Origin: Fimenecus sp900545625
Lineage (GTDB): Bacteria > Bacillota > Clostridia > Oscillospirales > Acutalibacteraceae
DNA length: 64,000 nucleotides
Assembly (NCBI GenBank): GCA_963931525.1
Contig: OZ007023.1
Coordinates: forward strand, 1,116,001 to 1,180,000
Direction: 5' to 3'
In this document: positions 31,382 to 40,310 of the stretch, in pieces
Layout: the number at the start of each line of letters is the position of its first letter
How positions within the stretch are numbered: the stretch's first letter is position 1
The notes under the pieces: generated by a model
The model's database searches: none
The model's input: the letters and a program-made list of their open reading frames with translations, nothing else
Told to the model about the DNA's origin: nothing
Program-made: the position numbers and the translations under genes

Positions 31382-32890
31382 ATGGCTGTTGAAAGACTGC
31401 AATATTTTGTCAACGGAGAATTCAAAGATTCCAAAACCGATACATGGTACGACCTGCACAACCCGAGCACGGGTGAGGTCATGGGGCAGGCGCCCTGCTG
31501 CACAAACGACGAGGTGCTCGAAGCGATCGCCGCGGCCAAAGCGGCCTATCCCGGCTGGCGCGCCGTGCCTGCGATCAAACGCGCACAGATCCTTTACAAG
31601 ATCCGCGACCTGATCATCGAAAATATGGAAGAGCTCACCATGAGCGTCGCCAAAGAGAACGGCAAGGTCTGGTCGGAAGCTGAGGGCGACGTGCTGAAAG
31701 CCAAAGAGGGGACGGAGCTTGCCACACAAGTGCCTTCTTTGATGATGGGCGAAAGCCTCATGGACGCTTCGCGCGGCTATGATACGGTCAAGTACCGTGA
31801 GCCTATCGGCGTGTTCGCGGGGATCGTGCCCGTGAATTTCCCCGCCATGATCCCGTTCGGCTGGATGGCGCCGACCTGCATCGCCTGCGGCAACACTATG
31901 GTGCTCAAAGCCGCGTCCTTGACGCCGAAGACCGCAATGCTGTTTGCGAAAATTTACAAAGAGGCAGGCGTGCCCGACGGCGTTATCAACGTCGTGACCT
32001 GCTCGCGCAATGAAATTAACACCATTCTTGACCACCCCGACGTCAAGGGCATCACCTTCGTCGGCTCCACGCCCGTGGGCTTGAAGATCTATCAGCGCGC
32101 CGCCGCTGCGGGCAAACGCTGCCAGGCGCTTTGCCAGGCGAAAAACCACGCGCTCGTCATGGCGGACGCCGCATTGGAGCGCACGGTCGCGGGCGTTATC
32201 AACTCCGCTTACGGCTGCGCGGGGCAGCGCTGCATGGCGCTCTCCTGCTGCGTGGTGGAGGAAGCGATTGCCGATAAATTCGTCGCAGAGCTCAAAAAGC
32301 AGGCGCAAAAGATCAAGGTCGGCCCCTCGTGGGACAAGACCTCCAAGCTCGGGCCGATCACCTATGAAAAGCATTATAAAGAGGTGCTCGCCGACATCGA
32401 CAAGGGCGTGGCGGAAGGCGCCGAGCTCGTGCTCGACGGCAGAAATTACAAGGTCGAAGGCTATGAGGACGGCTACTTCGTAGGTCCGACGATCTTCGAC
32501 CATGTGACCGAGGATATGACCATCGGCCGCGACGAGGTGTTCGGTCCCGTGCTTTGCATCAAGCGCTGCAAGGATTTCAACGAGGGCCTTGCCATTATGA
32601 ACGCGAGCCCTTATGCCAACGGTTCGGTTATTTACACGCAAAGTGGTTATTTCGCGCGTGAATTTGTCCGCCATACCGACGGCGGGCAGGTCGGCGTCAA
32701 CGTCGGCATCCCCGTGCCTGTGGGCTTCTTCCCGTTCTCCGGGCATAAGCAATCCTTCTTCGGCGACCTCCACTGCCTCGGCAAGGATGCGTATCGCTTC
32801 TTCACCGAAAGTAAAGCCGTCACCACGCACTGGTTCGACGAAGAAGAAAAGACCGCTACCGAAGTCTCCACCTGGGACGGTACGATCTAA
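31382..32890 (+). CDS. mmsA: Methylmalonate/malonate-semialdehyde dehydrogenase (CoA-acylating)
   Basis: MmsA/IolA oxidises malonate semialdehyde with NAD and CoA to acetyl-CoA and CO2, the last inositol step. The 502-residue aldehyde dehydrogenase has the NAD region GITFVGSTPVGLKIYQRAAA and the nucleophile in YGCAGQRCMALSCC; the long C-terminal part (HKQSFFGDLHCLGKDAYRFF) is typical of MMSDH. AAAGGAG lies ten bases upstream of the ATG. It follows iolE by 34 bases and precedes iolG, so all six upstream iol genes and it are likely one transcript. Confidence 0.93.
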   Translation: MAVERLQYFVNGEFKDSKTDTWYDLHNPSTGEVMGQAPCCTNDEVLEAIAAAKAAYPGWRAVPAIKRAQILYKIRDLIIENMEELTMSVAKENGKVWSEAEGDVLKAKEGTELATQVPSLMMGESLMDASRGYDTVKYREPIGVFAGIVPVNFPAMIPFGWMAPTCIACGNTMVLKAASLTPKTAMLFAKIYKEAGVPDGVINVVTCSRNEINTILDHPDVKGITFVGSTPVGLKIYQRAAAAGKRCQALCQAKNHALVMADAALERTVAGVINSAYGCAGQRCMALSCCVVEEAIADKFVAELKKQAQKIKVGPSWDKTSKLGPITYEKHYKEVLADIDKGVAEGAELVLDGRNYKVEGYEDGYFVGPTIFDHVTEDMTIGRDEVFGPVLCIKRCKDFNEGLAIMNASPYANGSVIYTQSGYFAREFVRHTDGGQVGVNVGIPVPVGFFPFSGHKQSFFGDLHCLGKDAYRFFTESKAVTTHWFDEEEKTATEVSTWDGTI

Positions 32891-32927
32891 CGGTACGTTT
32901 TACAAATCCAACATAAGGAGGAAAACT

Positions 32928-33941
32928 ATGGTAACCATCGGCATCATCGGCGCAGGGCGCATCGGCAAAGTGCACCTGGAGTCCATCACCAACCACGTCC
33001 GAAACGCGACGGTCAAGGCGGTCGCCGACCCCTTTATGAACGACGACACCCGCGCATTCCTTGAAAGCTTCGGCGTGAAAAACATTTACACGGATTATAA
33101 GCAGATCCTTGCAGACCCCGAAATCGACGCGGTGCTCGTCTGCTCGTCCACCGACACGCACGCCGCCATTTCCGTGGAGGCGATCGAAGCGGGCAAGCAC
33201 GTGTTCTGCGAAAAACCCGTCGATCATTCTCTTGCAAAGATCCAAGCGGTCGCCGAAGCGCTTGAGCGCCATCCGGGGCTCAAATTCCAAGTCGGCTTCA
33301 ACCGCCGCTTTGACCACAACTTTGCCGCCGTGCGCAAGGCGTATGACGACGGCAGGATCGGCGACGCGCATATCCTCAAGATCACTTCGCGCGACCCCGA
33401 ACCGCCGAATCCCGCGTATATCAAGGTTTCGGGCGGCATCTTCCTGGACATGACCATTCACGATTTCGATATGGCATGTTTCCTGACGAATAGCGACGTC
33501 GAGGAGGTCTATGTCAACGCCGCCGTGCTCGTAGATCCCGCCATCGGCGAGCAGGGGGATGTGGATACCGCCATCATCACCTTGAAAATGGCAAACGGGG
33601 CACTGGCAGTCATCGACAATTCCCGCCGCGCCGCCTACGGCTATGACCAGCGTGCCGAGCTGTTCGGCTCGAAGGGCATGGTCGCGACGTCCAACGATAC
33701 GCTTTCCTCCGCCGTTGTTTCCGACGCGAACGGTGTCACGGGTGAAAAGCCGCTGTTCTTCTTCCTTGAGCGCTACATGGGCTCGTTTTCGGAGGAAATG
33801 CGGCAGTTCGTGGACGCCTGTGCAAACGATACGGATGTCCCCGTCGGTATTCACGCGGGTTTCCAGTCCGTGCAGATCGCGCTCGCCGCGAAAAAAAGTG
33901 TCCAAGAGCACCGTCCCGTCAAGCTTTCCGAAATTCAATAA
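32928..33941 (+). CDS. iolG: Inositol 2-dehydrogenase
   Basis: IolG oxidises myo-inositol to scyllo-inosose with NAD, the first step of the pathway, yet it is the last gene here. The 337-residue Gfo/Idh/MocA enzyme starts MVTIGIIGAGRIGKVHLESI (Rossmann loop), with the catalytic Lys in CEKPVDHS and the Asp/His pair in DMTIHDFDMACF. The ATG at 32928-32930 has AAGGAGG seven bases upstream; a long upstream open frame overlaps mmsA and is not used. A terminator follows at 33956. Confidence 0.93.
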   Translation: MVTIGIIGAGRIGKVHLESITNHVRNATVKAVADPFMNDDTRAFLESFGVKNIYTDYKQILADPEIDAVLVCSSTDTHAAISVEAIEAGKHVFCEKPVDHSLAKIQAVAEALERHPGLKFQVGFNRRFDHNFAAVRKAYDDGRIGDAHILKITSRDPEPPNPAYIKVSGGIFLDMTIHDFDMACFLTNSDVEEVYVNAAVLVDPAIGEQGDVDTAIITLKMANGALAVIDNSRRAAYGYDQRAELFGSKGMVATSNDTLSSAVVSDANGVTGEKPLFFFLERYMGSFSEEMRQFVDACANDTDVPVGIHAGFQSVQIALAAKKSVQEHRPVKLSEIQ

Positions 33942-33955
33942 GTATTTTCAACTTC

Positions 33956-33984
33956 GCCCCGCAGGTTTTTCCTGCGGGGCTTTT
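33956..33984 (+). terminator. Terminator of the inositol operon
   Basis: GCCCCGCAGG TTTTT CCTGCGGGGC, ten perfect pairs, then TTTTC. Confidence 0.9.
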
Positions 33985-34044
33985 CAATTTTTTCGCCGTA
34001 CTGTGTTCGCATACAGCGAGAAGTATTTTTAGTGAATCTGCCGA

Positions 34045-34073
34045 TAGACGTGCGCCTGACCCTCGTCTATAAT
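34045..34073 (+). promoter_or_regulatory. Promoter of the small membrane protein gene
   Basis: TAGACG (34045-34050), 17-base spacer, TATAAT (34068-34073). Confidence 0.6.
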
Positions 34074-34149
34074 GGTAGCGTAAGGTGCGATTTGCCGCTC
34101 CTTACGGGAGCGGGAAAAGCAGGGATATGCTTATGGGGAGGAATTTGCC

Positions 34150-34341
34150 ATGAAAAGAATCCACGGCATGAAATGGCTTTTGATGGGGCTTGCATTGATC
34201 GGATTTTCGCTATATACGCAGCCCTTTTGGGATGGGGGAGAGCATACGGTTTTGTCGGCAGTTTTGGTGGTAGTCGGTCTGTACTGCCCGATTGTCGGAC
34301 TCGGGTTTTGCATCTACGGCTTTTTGAAACGGGATGAGTAA
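34150..34341 (+). CDS. Small two-helix membrane protein
   Basis: A 63-residue protein, MKRIHGMKWLLMGLALIGFS, with two membrane helices (~8-24 and ~32-57) joined by a short polar loop (TQPFWDGGEHT). GGGAGG lies ten bases upstream of the ATG, a promoter is recognised above, and a terminator follows, so it is a complete single-gene unit. Function unknown. Confidence 0.7.
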   Translation: MKRIHGMKWLLMGLALIGFSLYTQPFWDGGEHTVLSAVLVVVGLYCPIVGLGFCIYGFLKRDE

Positions 34342-34355
34342 AACGTTTTTATCTA

Positions 34356-34394
34356 TCCGCCCCGCAGGGGAAACCTGCGGGGCGGGGATTTTGT
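34356..34394 (+). terminator. Terminator of the small membrane protein gene
   Basis: CGCCCCGCAGG and CCTGCGGGGCG pair over a GGAAA loop, followed by GGGATTTTG. The stem sequence is nearly the same as that of the iol terminator 400 bases upstream. Confidence 0.8.
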
Positions 34395-34455
34395 ATAAAA
34401 TGAATTTTATTTATCTAAAAAATGCAAAAAAATACGGTGAATAGCCGTTCACCAC

Positions 34456-34484
34456 TTGATTTTAGTGTAAAAATGCAATATGAT
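34456..34484 (+). promoter_or_regulatory. Promoter of the M28 peptidase gene
   Basis: TTGATT (34456-34461), 17-base spacer, TATGAT (34479-34484). Confidence 0.65.
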
Positions 34485-34526
34485 TAAGGGGATTTATTTC
34501 AAAAATCTATTCTGTGGGAGGACACC

Positions 34527-35864
34527 ATGAAAGAAGAAAACAGAAAGTACGCCGAAACCGCGTTTGACATCGTCAAACACGCGGCGCATGAGATCGGCTC
34601 GCGGCTTCCCGGCTCCGAGGGCGAGCGCAAATACGCCGCCTACATGGGGGAAAAGCTGCGTGAGATCGGCATTGAACCTGTCAAAGAGGAGTTTGCCGTA
34701 TCGCCGCGCGCGTCCATCGGCGGCATTCCGTATGCCGGCTGGTTCGGGCTCGTTTTGAGCGGGCTTGTATATTTCGCACTTTCCATCAGCACCTTGTGGT
34801 ACGGGATGGCGCTTGCGGGGATCGCATGTCTTGTGTGGCTCGTGTGCAGCGTATTCCTTTACAAACCCTGGTTCGATATGTTCTTCCACCAGAAGGTCTC
34901 GCAGAATACATACGGCGAGCTCATACCCGAGGACGGCAACTACGACTACACCATCATCCTTTCCGGCCATACAGATACCAGCTGGTCCTGGCGGCACTCG
35001 GAGCACGCTTACAAGCATCGCCATAAGCCGATCCTCGGGATCCTTTCGACCTACGGCAAGGTCGGCTTCGGCGCGATTTGTGTGTTTTTCCTGATCGGCA
35101 CGTCCGTTGCCATGGCGACCATTATGACCGGTGCCTCTTTCGGCGCGATGTGGGCGTATGAGGCGATCCAATCCGCCTCTTTCCAGAATTTTCAGTTCGC
35201 CCTGCTTTTCCTGCCGATCGTTACGGCGATCGGGAGCTGCTTCGTGCTCATGTGGGGCGACCCGCATGAGGAAAACGCCTCCCGCGGGGCGATGGATAAC
35301 GCTACGGGGTGCGCATTAAGCTATGCCGTGCTCAAATATTTTAAGGAAAACCCCGACAAAATGCCGAAAAACTGCCGCATCATCGACCTCAACTGCGGCT
35401 CGGAGGAAGCGGGCTTGCGCGGTTCGATGGCGTTTGCCGAGGAGCACAAGCACGACGAAATGCTCAAAAACGCATGGAACATCAACATCGACTCCGTTGC
35501 GGATAAGGAGTATTTCGAGGTCGTCGTCAAGGATGACTGGCAGTTCACGCGCTTTGATACCGACCTGGAAAAAATGTTTAAGGACACGTTCCGGGAGCTC
35601 GGTATCGAGAGCAAGACCGGCGGCTGCATCCATAACCCCGTCGGCGGCTGCGACAGCACGCCCATGACAAAAGCGGGCGTGAAGTCCGTCACTTTTGCAG
35701 CGCAGAACCCCGTTCTGACGTATTATTATCACACTTGGCGCGATATGCCCGACCGCTTTGAGCTTGAAACCGTCGGCGACGGCTTTGATGTGGTGCTCGG
35801 CGTGATCGAAAAGATCGCCGCGTTCCAGGAGCAGAACGGCTACAACGGCCCGCAGAAAAAGTAA
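34527..35864 (+). CDS. Membrane-embedded M28-family zinc peptidase
   Basis: A 445-residue protein related to M28 aminopeptidases/Zn-dependent exopeptidases. Metal and catalytic motifs are in order: GHTDTSWSW (His, Asp), MDNATG (Asp), CGSEEAGLRGS (Glu-Glu), INIDSVADKE (Asp) and YYYHTWRDMP (His). Unusually, hydrophobic segments are inserted: two helices at ~70-112 before the catalytic core and two more at ~174-240 between GHTDT and DNATG, so the catalytic domain is tied to the membrane. There is no N-terminal signal peptide. GGGAGGA precedes the ATG. Substrate is unknown; a peptide-recycling role is possible. It is a single gene with its own promoter and terminator. Confidence 0.8.
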   Translation: MKEENRKYAETAFDIVKHAAHEIGSRLPGSEGERKYAAYMGEKLREIGIEPVKEEFAVSPRASIGGIPYAGWFGLVLSGLVYFALSISTLWYGMALAGIACLVWLVCSVFLYKPWFDMFFHQKVSQNTYGELIPEDGNYDYTIILSGHTDTSWSWRHSEHAYKHRHKPILGILSTYGKVGFGAICVFFLIGTSVAMATIMTGASFGAMWAYEAIQSASFQNFQFALLFLPIVTAIGSCFVLMWGDPHEENASRGAMDNATGCALSYAVLKYFKENPDKMPKNCRIIDLNCGSEEAGLRGSMAFAEEHKHDEMLKNAWNINIDSVADKEYFEVVVKDDWQFTRFDTDLEKMFKDTFRELGIESKTGGCIHNPVGGCDSTPMTKAGVKSVTFAAQNPVLTYYYHTWRDMPDRFELETVGDGFDVVLGVIEKIAAFQEQNGYNGPQKK

Positions 35865-35928
35865 ACGCACGGTGCAAAAGGCAGTGCGGCAAAAGACTGC
35901 CTTTACCAAGTGAACGGAAATGAACAGG

Positions 35929-35972
35929 CTTTGTGCAAATGGCTGCCATTTGCGCAGAGCCTTTCTTTCGCC
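35929..35972 (+). terminator. Terminator after the M28 gene
   Basis: AGGCTTTGTGCAAATGG and CCATTTGCGCAGAGCCT pair (two mismatched/GT positions) over CTG, followed by TTCTTTC. A weaker hairpin AAAGGCAGT/ACTGCCTTT lies just upstream. Nothing else was seen in 35865-36065. Confidence 0.75.
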
Positions 35973-36065
35973 TTTAACCGCAGAGCGTATTGCCGCCCGG
36001 ACAGATTGGCGGAGCAATCGGATCAAAATCGAAAATATTTTTTGCAGCTTTTAAGTTAGAAAACC

Positions 36066-36094
36066 TTGAAAGTCTACGAAGATTCGCATAGAAT
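36066..36094 (+). promoter_or_regulatory. Promoter of the LuxR-type regulator gene
   Basis: TTGAAA (36066-36071), 17-base spacer, TAGAAT (36089-36094). Confidence 0.65.
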
Positions 36095-36149
36095 AGAAAC
36101 AGAAAAAGCAGGTGTGCATGCGGCATTTTAAATAAAAGGCAGTGGTGAA

Positions 36150-37361
36150 GTGAAACGTTATCTTTCTATCCGTGAAGCGGCGGAAAAATGGGGCGTGTCC
36201 GAGCGGCGGATCAACCAATACTGTGCCGAGGGGCGCATCCCCGGCGCACAGCGGATCGGGAAAGCCTGGGCGATCCCAGCCGATGCCCAAAAGCCCGGAG
36301 ACCCGCGCCGGACGCAGCGGCAAGTCAAATCCGACCCGACAGAGACGGCCCACAGCGGATTGCTGGATCACAAAAACCTTATGCCGCTGATGAACACGGC
36401 GTTCTCGCCGGGACATTGCCGGGAGGCGGTGGAGGCTATGCCGGCAGGTCCACGGCGGGATATTGCGCTTGCCGAGTACCATTATTTCAGCGGCCGTCCG
36501 GAAAAGGCTGCAAAAGAGGCGGAAGTTTATCTAACAAGCCCCGATATGGGTGCGCGGCTCTCCGCCTGCCTGCTTTATGCGTACGCCAATCTCTCTATCG
36601 GAGAGATCCAGCGCGCCCGATTCGCTTTGGGCGAGCTGAACGCATCCCTGACCGCCGCCGGGGAACAGTCCCCGCAGTTCCGGGCGGCTGCGGCCTTTGT
36701 AGCCTCGTCCGGCGCGGTACTGTTGCACCTGCCGCTGCCGGAGGAACTGCCGGAGGTGGAAAATTTTCTGCCGCAGCTTCCGCCCGGCATTCGGGCATTT
36801 GCCCTGTATGTGCAGGCACACTATCTTTATCTGAAAGAGGAATACGAACACAGCGCGGGTTTGGTGGAAGCCACCCTTGCCATGGGTGCGGCGCATTATC
36901 CGATCCCCGCCATCTACCTGCATTTGGTCGCGGTCATGGACTATATGAGCTTAAAGCAGCCCGACCGCGCCGAGACGCATCTCCTGACAGCGTGGGAGAT
37001 CGCCCGGCCGGATGATCTCATCGAGGGCTTCGGGGAGCATCACGGCCTGCTGGGCGCCATGCTGGAGGCGGTCATCAAACCAAAATGGCCGAAGGATTTT
37101 AAGCGGATCATTGATATCACCTATCGTTTCTCTTCCGGGTGGCGTAGAGTGCATAACCCACTCACCGGGCACGATGTCGCCGATGATCTGACCACCACCG
37201 AGTTTGCCATGGCGATGCTCGCCGCCAGAGGCTGGACGAATCAGGAGATCGCAGAACACCTGCATATATCGGCAAATACAGTCAAAAGCCACATCTCCGA
37301 AGCCATGCGGAAATTGCATGTCGGAACCCGGAAAGAATTGAAACAGTATATGCTGCAATAG
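36150..37361 (+). CDS. LuxR-type regulator with N-terminal excisionase-like HTH
   Basis: A 403-residue regulator with two DNA-binding ends. Residues 1-50 (RYLSIREAAEKWGVSERRIN then QYCAEGRIPGAQRIGKAWAI) are a MerR/excisionase-type winged helix; residues ~335-400 (RGWTNQEIAEHLHISANTVK, SHISEAMRKLHVG) are a LuxR/GerE helix-turn-helix. Between them lies an all-helical region of TPR-like repeats (KAAKEAEVYLTSPDMGARLS), as in MalT-type regulators, but without an ATPase domain. The start is GTG at 36150-36152 after a weak AAAAGGC, so it may be off by a few codons. It lies directly before a large secreted protein and probably controls it. Such double-HTH proteins occur in Clostridia, but this one's signal is unknown. 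Confidence 0.75.
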   Translation: MKRYLSIREAAEKWGVSERRINQYCAEGRIPGAQRIGKAWAIPADAQKPGDPRRTQRQVKSDPTETAHSGLLDHKNLMPLMNTAFSPGHCREAVEAMPAGPRRDIALAEYHYFSGRPEKAAKEAEVYLTSPDMGARLSACLLYAYANLSIGEIQRARFALGELNASLTAAGEQSPQFRAAAAFVASSGAVLLHLPLPEELPEVENFLPQLPPGIRAFALYVQAHYLYLKEEYEHSAGLVEATLAMGAAHYPIPAIYLHLVAVMDYMSLKQPDRAETHLLTAWEIARPDDLIEGFGEHHGLLGAMLEAVIKPKWPKDFKRIIDITYRFSSGWRRVHNPLTGHDVADDLTTTEFAMAMLAARGWTNQEIAEHLHISANTVKSHISEAMRKLHVGTRKELKQYMLQ

Positions 37362-37364
37362 AAA

Positions 37365-37388
37365 ATGCCCGCAGACTTCTGCGGGCAT
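37365..37388 (+). terminator. Hairpin after the regulator gene
   Basis: ATGCCCGCAG ACTT CTGCGGGCAT, ten perfect pairs, but without a T tract, so read-through into the secreted protein gene is possible. Confidence 0.55.
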
Positions 37389-37526
37389 CACCCATTTCAG
37401 GGGTCAAAACGGGTAATAGAAAATCCACCTGTTTTTCGATACAATTACAGTGTAAGAATATACCCCAAGGCATGCGGAAGGGGATCTATACGATCGCAAA
37501 CTGACGCGAAAAGGAGGAAAGAACCC

Positions 37527-40145
37527 ATGAAAAAACGATTGACCGCGATCCTGCTGAGCCTATGCTTGGTGCTGACGCTGCTGCCCGTCGCGGCATTCGC
37601 AGCGGACGGCGACACAGTCTATGTCGGCGGCATAGCGCTCACAGGCAGTGCGGACGCCCCCGTCTACGCTCTGACGGATGATACAGGCGCGGTGATGACC
37701 GCAGGCGCTTCTGCAGACAATTACAACATCGCGTGGGACGGCAGCACGCTTACCCTGAATAACGCGACGGTCACGCAGGGCGCGCACGAATTTGAGAACG
37801 GCGCAGCCGCTGCAATCTATTGCGAAACCGATCTGACGATAGAACTGGTCGGGGAGAGCCATGTCAGAGGATCGGATAACGAATCCGGAAATGCTTATGT
37901 CTCCAGCTATGGCATTTATATCAACAATGAAGAGATCTTTATTTCCGGCGGCGGTTCTCTGAATGCCGCCGGCGGTACGGTGGAAGCTTCGGAAAATGCC
38001 AAAAGCATGGGTGTTTATGCCCATAGGGTCACCGTAAGTGCCGGTACGGTCACAGCAAAGGGCGGGGAAGCAGCCGTTACGGGCGGATACGGTTATACCT
38101 ACAGCAACGGCATCTACACTTATGGTGCTGTTATCATAGAGGGCGGCAATGTAACCGCCGCAGGCGGCGAAGCCACCGCCATGGGTCATGCCTGCATGGT
38201 TTACAGCTGCGGTATATTTTCCAACAACGGAGACGTCTCCATACGGGGCGGGAAAGTCACTGCCGCAGACGGTAAAGCCGCCGCCACGAACGAGTACTCC
38301 CTTATTTACAGTTATGGCGTATGTGCCAATAACGGATACGTTTCCATAGAGGGTGGGGAAGTCACTGCCACCGGTGACAGCGAGGCCGTTTCCCACGCTC
38401 GCTATGCTGTCGTCAACCCGCAGACCGGCGAGGGCATTGAGGTGCATACGGGCGGGACTGCGGAGACTGCATCGGAAATCAGTGGTTCTCCGTTTGCAGC
38501 GGAAACAGAGATCACCGACCTCGTTGCTGGGGAAAAATACTTCCACAGCGTTGTGGTACAGCTTAACGACATTATCTGCGTAGGCGGCGTGGTGCTTGCG
38601 GGTAAGGCGGACACCACCGTTTATGCTTTGACGGATGCTTCCGGTGCGGTGACGACTGCGGGCGCTTCTGCGGACAACTACAACATCGCTTGGGACGGCA
38701 GCACGCTGACCCTCGACAATGCGACGGTCACGCAGGGCGCGCACGAATTTGAGGACGGCGCAGCCGCTGCCATATACTTCGAAACCGACCTTACGCTCGA
38801 GCTTGCAGGCACGAACACGATCATCGGCCCGAATGGCGACGATGCAAACGGAATCGGTGCAAGCTTCGGTATCTTTGTCGGCGGCAATCTCACTGCCTCC
38901 GGCGACGGCGCGTTGGATATTTCCGGCGGTACGGTGGAAGCTTCGGAAAATGCCGAAAGCACGGGTATTTATGCCTATAGGGTCACCGTGAGCGCCGGTA
39001 CGGTCACAGCAAAGGGCGGGGAAGCAGCCGTCACGGGTGAAGACGGTTACGCTTTCAGCAGCGGCATCAAATCCGATTTCATTACCGTCACCGGCGGCAC
39101 GGTCACCGCCACAGGCGGCGCTGCCACAGCTCTGCTTGCGGAAAGCAACGGTATCGGCGGTGTCAACATCACCATAAACAGCGGTGCAGTGAACGCCGCA
39201 GGCGGCGAAGCCACCTCCACGGGTGAAGGCGGCTACGCCTACAGCGACGGTATCGTTTCCGACGCCGGCGTTACCGTTACCGGCGGCACGGTGAAAGCCG
39301 CAGGAGGCTTTGTCGTGAGTGACGGCTTTGACGTTTACAGCAGCGGTATCGCAATCTATGGGGACATCATCCTCTCGGGCGGGAACGTAGCCGCAGTGGG
39401 CTATACGGAAAGCCTTTACTGCGAAGGGAACGTGATCGTTCGCCCCGAAAACACCGAGATCGGCATAAAGACTTTGGATGACTGTATTTTCCATGCGGAT
39501 ACCCTGACGCCGGATTGGGAACAGATGGATGCCGACGCCACCGAAATCGACGGCTCGCCGTTTACGGAGGAAACGGTGATCGCAGGAACGCTCACCGATG
39601 GCAAACAGTATTTCAGCGCGACCGCAACAGCGCTTGAGCAGGCAGGCCCGGTCGTCGCGAAGAGCGTATCGCAGGTCAAGATGACGGTGACGAGCGAAAC
39701 GACGGTCGCGGAGGATTTCATGTTCCGTGTGATCTCCACGATCACGGATGCGGATTGGGATGCGTACTTTGCGAACACGGCAGCCGGCGGCGGCACCAAC
39801 GCGATCCAAAGACTTGGCTTCGTGGCGTACAAGGGCACGGAAGGCTTCAGCATGGAAACCGCACAGGCAGTGGCGCAGGGCACCGCGGCGGAAGGCTATG
39901 AAGTCGCCTGGACGAACTATATCCAGAAGACAAGCGACACGGCTGACGCATACTTCGGCGCACGTCTGGAGATCACAAGCGAAGCGACGCGTTCCGATTT
40001 GACGTATGTCGGCGTGGTCGAGTATCTCAACGCGGACGGCCGGACGGCTTACGCGTTCTATGATGCGGCCGAGCAGGCTCTTCTGCATACAAATTATGAC
40101 GCCATTGCAGAGGACTATCTTGCGGCGTATCCTTACGCCGGCTGA
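37527..40145 (+). CDS. Large secreted beta-helix-like repeat protein
   Basis: An 872-residue exported protein. Signal peptide MKKRLTAILLSLCLVLTLLP, cleavage near AAFAAD; AAAAGGAGG precedes the ATG at 37527-37529, although the frame is open further upstream. The body is two tandem modules (~27-345 and ~355-680) with the same opening, DNYNIAWDGSTLTL then NATVTQGAHEFE, and then many short Gly-rich units ending in patterns such as VTVSAGTVTAKGGEA and VTITGGTVTA, typical of right-handed beta-helix or carbohydrate-binding repeats. The C-terminal part (~700-872; FMFRVISTITDADWDAYFAN) is a different domain. No transmembrane anchor or LPxTG motif, so it is released or non-covalently bound. Likely a surface or polysaccharide-binding protein. 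Confidence 0.75.
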   Translation: MKKRLTAILLSLCLVLTLLPVAAFAADGDTVYVGGIALTGSADAPVYALTDDTGAVMTAGASADNYNIAWDGSTLTLNNATVTQGAHEFENGAAAAIYCETDLTIELVGESHVRGSDNESGNAYVSSYGIYINNEEIFISGGGSLNAAGGTVEASENAKSMGVYAHRVTVSAGTVTAKGGEAAVTGGYGYTYSNGIYTYGAVIIEGGNVTAAGGEATAMGHACMVYSCGIFSNNGDVSIRGGKVTAADGKAAATNEYSLIYSYGVCANNGYVSIEGGEVTATGDSEAVSHARYAVVNPQTGEGIEVHTGGTAETASEISGSPFAAETEITDLVAGEKYFHSVVVQLNDIICVGGVVLAGKADTTVYALTDASGAVTTAGASADNYNIAWDGSTLTLDNATVTQGAHEFEDGAAAAIYFETDLTLELAGTNTIIGPNGDDANGIGASFGIFVGGNLTASGDGALDISGGTVEASENAESTGIYAYRVTVSAGTVTAKGGEAAVTGEDGYAFSSGIKSDFITVTGGTVTATGGAATALLAESNGIGGVNITINSGAVNAAGGEATSTGEGGYAYSDGIVSDAGVTVTGGTVKAAGGFVVSDGFDVYSSGIAIYGDIILSGGNVAAVGYTESLYCEGNVIVRPENTEIGIKTLDDCIFHADTLTPDWEQMDADATEIDGSPFTEETVIAGTLTDGKQYFSATATALEQAGPVVAKSVSQVKMTVTSETTVAEDFMFRVISTITDADWDAYFANTAAGGGTNAIQRLGFVAYKGTEGFSMETAQAVAQGTAAEGYEVAWTNYIQKTSDTADAYFGARLEITSEATRSDLTYVGVVEYLNADGRTAYAFYDAAEQALLHTNYDAIAEDYLAAYPYAG

Positions 40146-40310
40146 GCATAGCGGAAAGTTAATGGGTACGCACCGCCGGACTTTCAATAAACGGCGTTTG
40201 AACAAACTGAGGAAATCACAGTAAGGATCGGCGGTGACTTGTCGGAGAACGGCGACGCGGTGATCCTCCGGTGATAAGGGATAATTTGATTCTGAAAGGA
40301 GCACGAGAAA

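Noticed and set aside
31358..33938. Long minus-strand frames opposite mmsA and iolG
   Set aside because: Antisense shadows of recognised genes.
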